Positions 15,212 through 21,760 of a stretch of DNA of 22,575 bases are shown here, one piece after another. Position 1 is the stretch's first letter. The number at the start of each line of letters is the position of its first letter. Under the pieces are notes generated by a model. That model saw only the letters and a program-made list of their open reading frames with translations, was not told where the DNA came from and ran no database searches. The translations under genes were made by a program, and so were the position numbers. This stretch comes from a virus: positions 1 through 22,575 of the IMG/VR virus record IMGVR_UViG_3300028008_001775. One strand, 5' to 3'.

Positions 15212-15780
15212 AACATTATTTAGGAAAAATATCTACAGATATATGTGATTCATTAATTGATGAATGTATACAACATACTGTGACACCGTTTACTGGTAAT
15301 AGAGATCTTGATCCCGACCATAAATTTTATCAACATCATTTAGAACAAAAACAACTAGCAGATGAGAGTGGTTACACAGATGGCGATAGTATAGAATTTT
15401 TTCATTATAAACCAGATCATCAATACAGCAATAATATTCATACAATAATAAATGATATAATTGGTGGTAACGTATTACAAAGTTTTATCAGTGAAATACG
15501 TCAGGGAAAGTGCGCACCTTGGCACTGGGATATTCCTAGTTTAGATGAAGATGTAGGCGTAGTACAAGGTTACGATCCTAACGATTTAGTAAGATGTATC
15601 TGTTTTATAGACAAACCAAAACCTGGTCAAGCGTTTATGGTTGAAGACGAATGTTTCTATATGGAACCGCAAGGCGCGATATACAAATATCCTAAGTTAG
15701 ATAGCTGGCACGCCGGATTTAACGCAGGACTTGAAACTAAGTTTCTTTTAACTTTTACAGCCTTAGTAAGTTCCACTTAG
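15208..15780 (+). CDS. 2OG-Fe(II) oxygenase-like protein
   Basis: A 190-residue protein. H106 and D108 in APWHWDIP and H168 in SWHAGFNAG give the iron triad. At the place of the 2OG-binding arginine there is K178 (GLETKFLLTF), a substitution also tolerated in some 2OG enzymes. CFIDKPKPGQAFMVED forms the strand before the loop, as in prolyl-hydroxylase-like folds. It starts in the stop of the upstream oxygenase gene (ATGA), so the two are probably made together. Its last 18 bases overlap the convergent oxygenase gene. The substrate is unknown. Confidence 0.7.
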   Translation: MKHYLGKISTDICDSLIDECIQHTVTPFTGNRDLDPDHKFYQHHLEQKQLADESGYTDGDSIEFFHYKPDHQYSNNIHTIINDIIGGNVLQSFISEIRQGKCAPWHWDIPSLDEDVGVVQGYDPNDLVRCICFIDKPKPGQAFMVEDECFYMEPQGAIYKYPKLDSWHAGFNAGLETKFLLTFTALVSST

Positions 15781-16572
15781 TTTTAATTTTTCTCTAAATG
15801 CTTCAGTAAACTTCCCGTCAATGCGCATACCGTATGTAGGCGACATTACACGATTGCCACCGTGCCAATCTTGGTCATTCCAAAACGCAGCTCTAGTGTT
15901 AATGCCGTGTTTCATCTTTTTGTCAGGATCCCATATATAAAATTGATTACGTGTATCCGGACGTATGTGTATAAATTCGTTGTTGTGCGGTTCATACTTG
16001 TCTTTAGGCCATGTGCCGTTATGTGCGCCTAAGTCTCTATGTTCAAACGGTAATCCATCTGCTTCACAGTGGAAGAACATTACTCGTCCAAAGGATTCAA
16101 ATATTTCATTATCTTTAAATCCTTGTAACCATTTCATTGTATTAGGAAAGAACTTTGACTCTTCTGTTTGTTTTTTCTCTTCAGGACGATCATCCCATTC
16201 ACCTTCTTCGTGTAAGAAATAATAGATGTAAGGGTCGTATGCTTCCATTGCCATTTTAAGATAACGTGTAATTACATTACGTTGTTTATAGTCTTTAAAG
16301 TCTGTAGGCCATATTTTCATACCTTCTACTTTAATAGGATGGTCGTCGGGTAATGCTTCAAATTCTTCCATTGCAGCATATATAGGTTTCCAATTAAGTG
16401 TGTAACTCATGTCTTTAAATTCAAAGCCCGGTTTCATCCAAGTACCTTCTTTTGCGAACCATCTTGCTTCAGCAAAGCCTCGCATAATTTCTGGCTGCAA
16501 TTGTTCAAACGTTTTCATGTCTACGTGCTGTTCCATATCTAAGTATGGTTGATTATTAATACCTTTAATCAT
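15763..16572 (-). CDS. Probable 2OG-Fe(II) oxygenase
   Basis: A 269-residue protein. The second half has FFHCEADGLPFEHRDLG, with H178 and D180 as an H-x-D, then EFIHIRPDTRNQFYIWD, then H237 in DWHGGN and R250 (R241 is an alternative) downstream. This spacing fits a 2OG oxygenase barrel with an inserted loop. The N-terminal 160 residues are mostly helical and contain a Glu/Lys-rich stretch around 121-140; their role is not clear. It is the last gene of a five-gene - strand block, overlapping the zinc-knuckle rSAM gene by 8 bases, with GAGAG before the ATG, and it meets another oxygenase gene tail to tail. Confidence is lower than for the smaller oxygenases because of its unusual length. Confidence 0.6.
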   Translation of the reverse strand: MIKGINNQPYLDMEQHVDMKTFEQLQPEIMRGFAEARWFAKEGTWMKPGFEFKDMSYTLNWKPIYAAMEEFEALPDDHPIKVEGMKIWPTDFKDYKQRNVITRYLKMAMEAYDPYIYYFLHEEGEWDDRPEEKKQTEESKFFPNTMKWLQGFKDNEIFESFGRVMFFHCEADGLPFEHRDLGAHNGTWPKDKYEPHNNEFIHIRPDTRNQFYIWDPDKKMKHGINTRAAFWNDQDWHGGNRVMSPTYGMRIDGKFTEAFREKLKLSGTY

Positions 16573-17782
16573 TTGGTGTCTCTCTATTATATAATGATAG
16601 TAAATCTAATGGTTCTTTGGTTGGATTTCTAGTAAACATATGTCGTTCGATTGGACTATCAGGAAGGGTATTGCCTTTATTTTTCCAAGCATCTCTTCTG
16701 ATAATTTGATGTAAGAAATTTGTTATACCTCCCGGTACAAAATCGCACCATGGTCCAGATCGAAGTTCTTCCATGTCGATGTCTGTTTCGTCACACCATT
16801 GAATAATTCTTATGTCTTTGCCGTCTACTTTAGCCATAACATGATATATGTTATTGTCAGCTTCTATGATTCTTTCGAATGACTTGTTATTATCGTTACA
16901 CCACTGTTCGATTGCTTTATATACATCACTAACAAATATACGAACTTGCCCAGGATTCCTTCCAATGTCTGATCCGTAACGAATCCTAAAGTTTTTACTT
17001 CGCCATTCGTTGCTACATATTTCGTTCATTATAAAATCAACTTCTTGTAGAGTCATCATAGTATAACTGATATAACTTATATGCAAACCTTCTGCATGTG
17101 CATTGTTGATAGCTTCAAGTTGTTTTCTTCTAATTACTTTGTGATCATTATAACTTGGATGATTCAACCCTATATTAACACTACTTAATCCGCTTGCAAT
17201 TGCCGACTTTACATAGTTTCTATCTGAAAACCGAATACCGTTAGTCATTACAGACACAGTAATACTAGGATCTAAAGCATTAATTTGTTCAACAAGACTA
17301 TTAAAGTCCTTACGTAAAGTTGGCTCTGCTCCGCTAAGAATAACTCGATGTATAGCGTCTTCGCCAAGGGGCCACTTTTTAATTTGTGAAATAATTTTTT
17401 CAGCTGATTGATCTGTAAGTGCATTATCAGGTTCGTGATAACAATGAGGACATGCTAAATTACATCTATCAGTTACTTCTATTAGCACTCCGCCGTTAAA
17501 GTTATATTGAGGATTATCTTGTGTATAGTATATATTACGATAAAATTCGTAATCACTTTCGATCATATGGTGACTTGTACCGTGTGTTTCACAATGTTTA
17601 GCTATGAATACTTGATTGTCTTTATGATACCGTAATGCAGGAACGTGGTAATGACAGTGGTGACATAGACTAACAGTAGGCAATAATTCAGTACCTCCTA
17701 CATCTATTATTGCAGAACGTATAGTATCAATTGCAGTCTGCGTAAATTGATTTATACCAACTATTTTAATTTGATTTAACAA
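16565..17782 (-). CDS. Radical SAM enzyme with N-terminal zinc-knuckle (MJ0619 / tetraether-synthase-like)
   Basis: A 405-residue protein. The N-terminus has CHHCHYHVPA at 40-49 and then VFIAKHCETHG at 58-68, that is C40, C43, C64 and H67. This C-x2-C ... K-x-C-x2-HG pattern is typical of the MJ0619-type rSAM family, which includes pterin methylases and archaeal tetraether lipid synthases. The rSAM core follows: C107, C111 and C114 (CNLACPHC) and SGAEPT at 150-155, then MTNG. Later cysteines (IIQWCDE, GPWCDF) may hold further clusters. It starts with TTG at 17782: no ATG occurs before the knuckle, and AAAGGA lies 8 bases upstream. It overlaps the upstream gene by 7 bases and the downstream oxygenase by 8. 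The substrate could be a lipid, pterin or other metabolite. Confidence 0.82.
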   Translation of the reverse strand: MLNQIKIVGINQFTQTAIDTIRSAIIDVGGTELLPTVSLCHHCHYHVPALRYHKDNQVFIAKHCETHGTSHHMIESDYEFYRNIYYTQDNPQYNFNGGVLIEVTDRCNLACPHCYHEPDNALTDQSAEKIISQIKKWPLGEDAIHRVILSGAEPTLRKDFNSLVEQINALDPSITVSVMTNGIRFSDRNYVKSAIASGLSSVNIGLNHPSYNDHKVIRRKQLEAINNAHAEGLHISYISYTMMTLQEVDFIMNEICSNEWRSKNFRIRYGSDIGRNPGQVRIFVSDVYKAIEQWCNDNNKSFERIIEADNNIYHVMAKVDGKDIRIIQWCDETDIDMEELRSGPWCDFVPGGITNFLHQIIRRDAWKNKGNTLPDSPIERHMFTRNPTKEPLDLLSLYNRETPND

Positions 17783-18483
17783 TTATTAGTTCCTTTATTG
17801 TATATTTGTTTTGCTGCATCTATAAAGTCGTCAGTGTAGTTTTTTCTAAAACTTTCAAAACATAAATGTTGTAATGTATTTAACGATTCTGGCTCGTCCC
17901 AACTTATGCCCATAGTCTCTATTTGTGTACGCATTATATCTTGTCTTGTACTGTATATATGACTAGCATGATCTGAAATCTTAATTGGACCTTCGCTTTC
18001 ATGATAACAGAAGAAATGGTTAAAGCTCTTTAGTTTTCCGTCTACTATAAAGTAACTGCTAGGATGCAAACTGTATTTGTATATTCCTAAGTCTCTATAT
18101 GCTTGTAATATTTCAAGCATTTGTTCTCGCCAGTCGGGCAGCACATTATCATAATTTTCTACACTACAGTTAGCACGATTCCAAAAGTCAATCCCGTCTA
18201 CTTCTAAATAAAGTTTACGGAGTTCTACGTTAATATCTTTAATTACAGGAACATATTGCGGATAATGTTTTTCCATAAGCAACGAGTATGAAACTTCTCT
18301 GTCAAATTTTTCTTGCATTAGTTTTGGATCAACTACTTGATTTTGTCCACCATGATACTTTTTATCATTGTAAAACCATTGACAAAATGTTTGAGTATCT
18401 CCGCTCATAAGACTTGTGTAAATTAAATTGTTGCGACACTTTCCTTCACCTGGAATATCGTTCCAATAGTAATTGTAATTCAT
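17776..18483 (-). CDS. Kinase-like protein lacking the catalytic Asp (possible pseudokinase)
   Basis: A 235-residue protein. The order of elements recalls a small protein-kinase or aminoglycoside-phosphotransferase fold: KFDREVSYSLLMEKHYPQYVP (59-79) like the C-helix and following strand, LYLEVDG (91-97) like the hinge, QMLEILQAYRDLGIY (121-135) like the E-helix, then YSLHPSSYFIVDGKLKSFNHFF (137-158) in place of the catalytic and metal-binding loops. In active enzymes the latter region has H-x-D-x-x-x-x-N and D-F/D-x-x; here the Asp and Asn are absent (Ser, Tyr and Asn stand there). It may be inactive, bind a partner, or use another chemistry. It overlaps the upstream oxygenase gene by 4 bases and the zinc-knuckle rSAM gene by 7. 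The fold assignment is an inference by eye. Confidence 0.45.
   Translation of the reverse strand: MNYNYYWNDIPGEGKCRNNLIYTSLMSGDTQTFCQWFYNDKKYHGGQNQVVDPKLMQEKFDREVSYSLLMEKHYPQYVPVIKDINVELRKLYLEVDGIDFWNRANCSVENYDNVLPDWREQMLEILQAYRDLGIYKYSLHPSSYFIVDGKLKSFNHFFCYHESEGPIKISDHASHIYSTRQDIMRTQIETMGISWDEPESLNTLQHLCFESFRKNYTDDFIDAAKQIYNKGTNNC
17791..17796 (-). promoter_or_regulatory. Ribosome binding site supporting a TTG start
   Basis: AAAGGA on the - strand, 8 bases before the TTG at 17782. It supports this rare start codon for the zinc-knuckle rSAM gene, which has no ATG before its first conserved cysteines. Confidence 0.6.
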
Positions 18484-19124
18484 ATATATAATGCCTTGTC
18501 TTTGTATTTTTCTAAACTGCGATTAATTAATGCAGCGTGTTTTTCGTTATCTATAATACCAGCAGTAGTTAAGATTATTTTTGGTCTATGTGTTTCTGTT
18601 GCCCCGTGCCATACATCGTTATTATTAAATGCAAAACATGGACTTTGAATATTTGGATAGTACTTTTCTCCGTTTTCTTCTTTACTAAAATAAAATGTAT
18701 TATATTTTGGATCTGTTAAATAAATTGTATAACGCCTTGGCTCCAACGGATTATGAGGATCATGCGCATCTTGATGATTTGGAATAGGTCCTAGTTGATA
18801 AAGCATGCCACTTACAGTTAGTTGTTTAAATGGTAACTGTCTAATACAATTTGCAAGACTAGGAAACGCTTCCTCAAAACCAGGATGAAAAAATACTCCT
18901 TCGTTTACTCCATCGGTTCTGCGATTGTCCCACATTTCTTTATCAAATCTACGCCAGTCTTTAGGTTCCTTACAAGTTGAAGTCATTGCCCATGCATGGC
19001 GATTAGATGTTAATTCCCAATAGTCGTCGTCTAATAATTTATGATCTTCAAACCATTTTAGTATTAATTCTTCATCGGGCCATTCTACGTCAATGTCTAT
19101 AGGTAAGTATGCTAGGTGTTTCAT
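18480..19124 (-). CDS. 2OG-Fe(II) oxygenase-like (Asp/Asn hydroxylase type)
   Basis: A 214-residue protein. H117 and D119 in IPNHQDAHD, strands PRRYTIYLTD and NTFYFSKEE, and H173 in DVWHGATETH form the iron site; R180 or K182 in HRPKIILTTAG would hold 2-oxoglutarate. The N-terminal 100 residues include LTSNRHAWAMTST and a Trp-rich stretch that may recognise the substrate. A strong AAGGA 5 bases before the ATG supports the start. It overlaps the oxygenase gene upstream and the kinase-like gene downstream by 4 bases each, so it is the second gene of a coupled five-gene block. The substrate is unknown. Confidence 0.72.
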   Translation of the reverse strand: MKHLAYLPIDIDVEWPDEELILKWFEDHKLLDDDYWELTSNRHAWAMTSTCKEPKDWRRFDKEMWDNRRTDGVNEGVFFHPGFEEAFPSLANCIRQLPFKQLTVSGMLYQLGPIPNHQDAHDPHNPLEPRRYTIYLTDPKYNTFYFSKEENGEKYYPNIQSPCFAFNNNDVWHGATETHRPKIILTTAGIIDNEKHAALINRSLEKYKDKALYI

Positions 19125-19726
19125 ATAGTTCCTTCCAAAGATAATAACTCATTAAGATTATCTTGTTTTAATCTAAAAATAATAGTAACTCTATCTTCAT
19201 TACTAGAATTAAATGTATGATGAGATTTTGTAGTATCTAACAAGTAAGCACTACCGTCTGCAACTAGTTCATATTCCTTGTCAAATGTTATTGCAGGCCC
19301 ACTAGTGTAAATAGGTAACCAAACAGTATATTCGTCATCAGCATCAGTATGCTCGCTAACCTTTCCACCAGTTGGCTGTACACTTACACTCCAACGATAT
19401 CCAAACGGTATCTTATCTTGTAAACGGCTAATTATGCCAAACGCTAATTCTGTATTTCGATATTCTACAGTTTCGTGTGTACTAATATTCCAAGGCGGAC
19501 ACGGTAATGTAATATCTTTTAAATTACTCTGTATAGCCCATCCGTGTGTTAGTAAGTTAGCAGGATCCTCATAAGCAGCATCTCGCCATTGTTTAACAAT
19601 GTCATTGCCGCACTTTTCCCAACTCCAATCTAAATGTTGATAATCTGTATTTAATTTATCATAATACTGTCGTAGTTCGGTAATGTTTAATTTAAAATTT
19701 AATTGTGTTACAATACTATTCAACAT
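19121..19726 (-). CDS. 2OG-Fe(II) oxygenase-like (Asp/Asn hydroxylase type)
   Basis: A 201-residue protein. H126 and D128 in VSEHTDADDEY, YTVWLPIYTSGPAITF as core strands, H169 or H170 in TKSHHTFNSS, and R179 in EDRVTIIFRL give the complete triad and 2OG anchor of an Asp/Asn beta-hydroxylase-like enzyme. The ATG at 19726 is chosen over an in-frame TTG at 19732 because AAGGAG sits 6 bases before the ATG and touches the TTG. It heads the five-gene - strand block, and its stop overlaps the next ATG by 4 bases. Unlike the other block-leading genes it has a true SD and room for a leader. Confidence 0.75.
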   Translation of the reverse strand: MLNSIVTQLNFKLNITELRQYYDKLNTDYQHLDWSWEKCGNDIVKQWRDAAYEDPANLLTHGWAIQSNLKDITLPCPPWNISTHETVEYRNTELAFGIISRLQDKIPFGYRWSVSVQPTGGKVSEHTDADDEYTVWLPIYTSGPAITFDKEYELVADGSAYLLDTTKSHHTFNSSNEDRVTIIFRLKQDNLNELLSLEGTI

Positions 19727-19732
19727 TAACAA

Positions 19733-19738
19733 CTCCTT
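19733..19738 (-). promoter_or_regulatory. Ribosome binding site fixing the oxygenase start
   Basis: AAGGAG on the - strand, 6 bases before the ATG at 19726 and directly adjacent to the rejected TTG at 19732. Confidence 0.75.
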
Positions 19739-19751
19739 AAATATATTTAAG
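19736..19751. promoter_or_regulatory. 16-base palindrome with late-promoter-like half sites
   Basis: CTTAAATATATTTAAG is a perfect 16-base palindrome in the 38-base divergent region. Each strand reads CTTAAATA, two bases from the T4 late core, so it could act as a bidirectional promoter or as a site for a dimeric regulator. Its inner 12 bases, TAAATATATTTA, also occur at 8185-8196 in another divergent region. The region is so AT-rich that chance is possible. Confidence 0.45.
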
Positions 19752-19757
19752 TAAATA
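19750..19757 (+). promoter_or_regulatory. Late-promoter-like box AGTAAATA
   Basis: AGTAAATA followed by CACTATA leads to the ATG at 19765, 7 bases after the box. It differs at two bases from TATAAATA, and the bases after it partly resemble the CTATT that follows the core in T4. No SD is seen before this ATG. A weak candidate promoter for the acyltransferase-like, desaturase and sulfotransferase genes. Confidence 0.35.
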
Positions 19758-19764
19758 CACTATA

Positions 19765-20385
19765 ATGGCCTATAGATACGACTTAACAAACACGCACGTT
19801 AAAATTTATTACGAGTCTACACCCGAGTTTGAAAAAGTAAGAGATATTTGCTTAGAAGAAGATAACTGGCTTCGCAATAATTATATTAAAGATAATTTAA
19901 AAGTAGAAGAACACACAGGGTATGGTGTGCTTTACCAAACTAGCACAGGTAAACCTATGGTGATGGGAGGTGTATTTAACGACAGTAGATATCCTCCTAA
20001 CGTTGCTAAACAGATTAACAGGTTATATACTTTTCCAGACTTTAGAATGACTGCTACAGATATGACAGACGGATTTCGTTGCACTTGTAAACTAATAGAT
20101 GCATTAGAAGAAGTAAATACGTATGAAGTATACTTAATTACAATGCAAAATCGCCCTGCAAGACCAAATAGAGGTTTTTGGAAAGTATGGTGTAAGCATA
20201 TGGACATTGCTAGTAAAGGTGCATGGGCACTAGGAACAAATGGATATATACAAACTTGTCCATGGAACGTGCAAAAGTGTTGGCAAAATTTTGTATGGAA
20301 AGAGACTAAACAAGGTGCCTTTGACAATTGGGCGCCAAAGACAATTACTCATTCTGAATGGAAAGAGTTAGAGGAAGGTAAATGA
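19765..20385 (+). CDS. Phage hypothetical protein, possibly GNAT acyltransferase-like
   Basis: A 206-residue protein. The middle (YGVLYQTSTGKPMVMGGVFNDS, then QINRLYTFPDFR) resembles the two-strand hairpin plus the strand before the acyl-CoA loop in GNAT N-acyltransferases. RPARPNRGFWKVWCKH later in the protein is a basic and aromatic patch. I see no clear acetyl-CoA pyrophosphate loop (Q/RxxGxG/A), so the assignment is tentative. It leads a three-gene + strand block, has no SD, and its stop overlaps the desaturase start by 4 bases. If acyltransferase activity is real, it may act with the desaturase on acyl chains; if not, it is a phage protein of unknown role. Confidence 0.4.
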   Translation: MAYRYDLTNTHVKIYYESTPEFEKVRDICLEEDNWLRNNYIKDNLKVEEHTGYGVLYQTSTGKPMVMGGVFNDSRYPPNVAKQINRLYTFPDFRMTATDMTDGFRCTCKLIDALEEVNTYEVYLITMQNRPARPNRGFWKVWCKHMDIASKGAWALGTNGYIQTCPWNVQKCWQNFVWKETKQGAFDNWAPKTITHSEWKELEEGK

Positions 20386-21152
20386 ATTTAAACACCAAAG
20401 TAAGACTGCTACAAGCATTTAACCATTTAGTAACTGTTCCAGCAATTGCATATGCAATATATACACAGCAATATTACCTATTTGCGATTGCTGCTATTTC
20501 TTGGCTAATTATTGGTCCTATCAGTAGTGTTATAACATTACATAGATTATTGACACATAGAAGTTTTAAAACATACCCGTGGCTAGAAACTGTACTAAGT
20601 TATATTAGCGTTATCAGCACAGTAGGACCTACAATGAGTTGGGTAGCTTTACACAGACAACATCATGCACAATCAGATAGAGATGGCGATCCGCATAGTT
20701 CGTGGGCCGATGGCAAGTTTAATTTTAAAGAAGCAATTAAAGTTTGGTTAGGATATGATTGGAAAGTGCCAGCTATCCCAGTAAAATATATTAAAGATCT
20801 AATGCGTAGTCCTACACATAAGTTTATTTTTAAGCACTACTTTAAAATTATATTTGCATTTTCTGCTGTATTGTTATTGATAGATCCTGCACTATGGTTA
20901 TTTGCATATGTTGTTCCTGCGAGCATGACAGTGCATCTAATCGGTGTAGTTAATGTGCTTGGACACTATCACGGTTATAGAAATCATGAAACAAAGGATC
21001 ATAGTTCTAATAGTTGGATTGCTAACATTGTTAGTTTAGGCGAAGGATGGCACAACAACCATCACGCAAAACCTATGAATTATCATACCGGCGAAAAATG
21101 GTGGGAGTGGGACTTAATGGGATCATTGATTAAAATAATTAAGATTGATTAA
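20382..21152 (+). CDS. Membrane fatty acid desaturase (acyl-CoA/acyl-lipid delta-9 type)
   Basis: A 256-residue membrane di-iron desaturase. The three histidine boxes are complete: HRLLTH at 54-59, HRQHH at 91-95 and HNNHH at 224-228, with GHYHGYRNH giving further histidines. Hydrophobic segments at about 15-52, 70-90 and 155-195 fit the four-helix membrane layout. Length is near that of bacterial delta-9 desaturases. It inserts a cis double bond in membrane acyl chains, which phages may use to keep host membranes fluid during infection. GAGGAAGG before the ATG is a strong SD. It overlaps the upstream gene by 4 bases and the sulfotransferase by 1. Confidence 0.93.
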   Translation: MNLNTKVRLLQAFNHLVTVPAIAYAIYTQQYYLFAIAAISWLIIGPISSVITLHRLLTHRSFKTYPWLETVLSYISVISTVGPTMSWVALHRQHHAQSDRDGDPHSSWADGKFNFKEAIKVWLGYDWKVPAIPVKYIKDLMRSPTHKFIFKHYFKIIFAFSAVLLLIDPALWLFAYVVPASMTVHLIGVVNVLGHYHGYRNHETKDHSSNSWIANIVSLGEGWHNNHHAKPMNYHTGEKWWEWDLMGSLIKIIKID

Positions 21153-21757
21153 TGGGTACATTCTATATAGATAAACCTGAATTAGCATATGTACATGTTC
21201 CTAGAACTGGCATGGCAATGAAGAAGGTTATTGCAGATTGGTTACATCCTAATTTTAATGTATTATCACACGTAGATTGGATGGTAGATCATCCACACTT
21301 AGGAACAGTACGCGAACACTATCCAAATGCTAAAACTATTAGTGTAGTGCGTAACCCATGGCAAAGAGTGTTTAGTTTATATCGTAAAGTGCGTGATGAA
21401 GGATATTGGTTAGACTGGAATGGAAAAACTGTATTAGAACTAAAGCCAATTAATGAATGGGTTGCAGACTATTGTAATCCAGATATACCTTTTGAATTTC
21501 CAAGATGGTTTAATCGTTTTACTAATCAAGTAGACTTTATTAATGTAAACAACGAATGGGTTGATTACATATGTAAAGCAGAAACTCTAGAAGAAGATTT
21601 AAAACCTGTACAAGAATATCTAGGATGTGAATTAGCATTACCTGATATCTCAGGGTACGATCATTGGGAATTTAAAGAACATTTTAACAGCGCAAGTATT
21701 ACAGCCATAAAAAAAGTCCACGCACGAGACGTAGACTTATTTAATTATAAAGTTTAG
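21152..21757 (+). CDS. Sulfotransferase family protein
   Basis: A 201-residue protein. YVHVPRTGMAMKK at 13-25 is the 5'-phosphosulfate binding loop (P-loop-like) and ISVVRNPWQRVFSLYR at 63-78 is the 3'-phosphate binding motif (RxPxxRxxSxY). These are the two PAPS-binding elements of the sulfotransferase 2 type, and the order and spacing are right for a short member. Expected role: sulfation of a carbohydrate, lipid or other hydroxyl compound in the host cytoplasm or at the membrane. Its start overlaps the desaturase stop (TAATG). It ends 3 bases from the stop of the convergent fibre-like gene, with no terminator visible. Confidence 0.82.
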   Translation: MGTFYIDKPELAYVHVPRTGMAMKKVIADWLHPNFNVLSHVDWMVDHPHLGTVREHYPNAKTISVVRNPWQRVFSLYRKVRDEGYWLDWNGKTVLELKPINEWVADYCNPDIPFEFPRWFNRFTNQVDFINVNNEWVDYICKAETLEEDLKPVQEYLGCELALPDISGYDHWEFKEHFNSASITAIKKVHARDVDLFNYKV

Positions 21758-21760
21758 TTA

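Noticed and set aside
19932-20327. 131-residue open frame on the - strand
   Set aside because: Fully antisense to the acyltransferase-like gene; no recognisable domain and no fit with the block structure.
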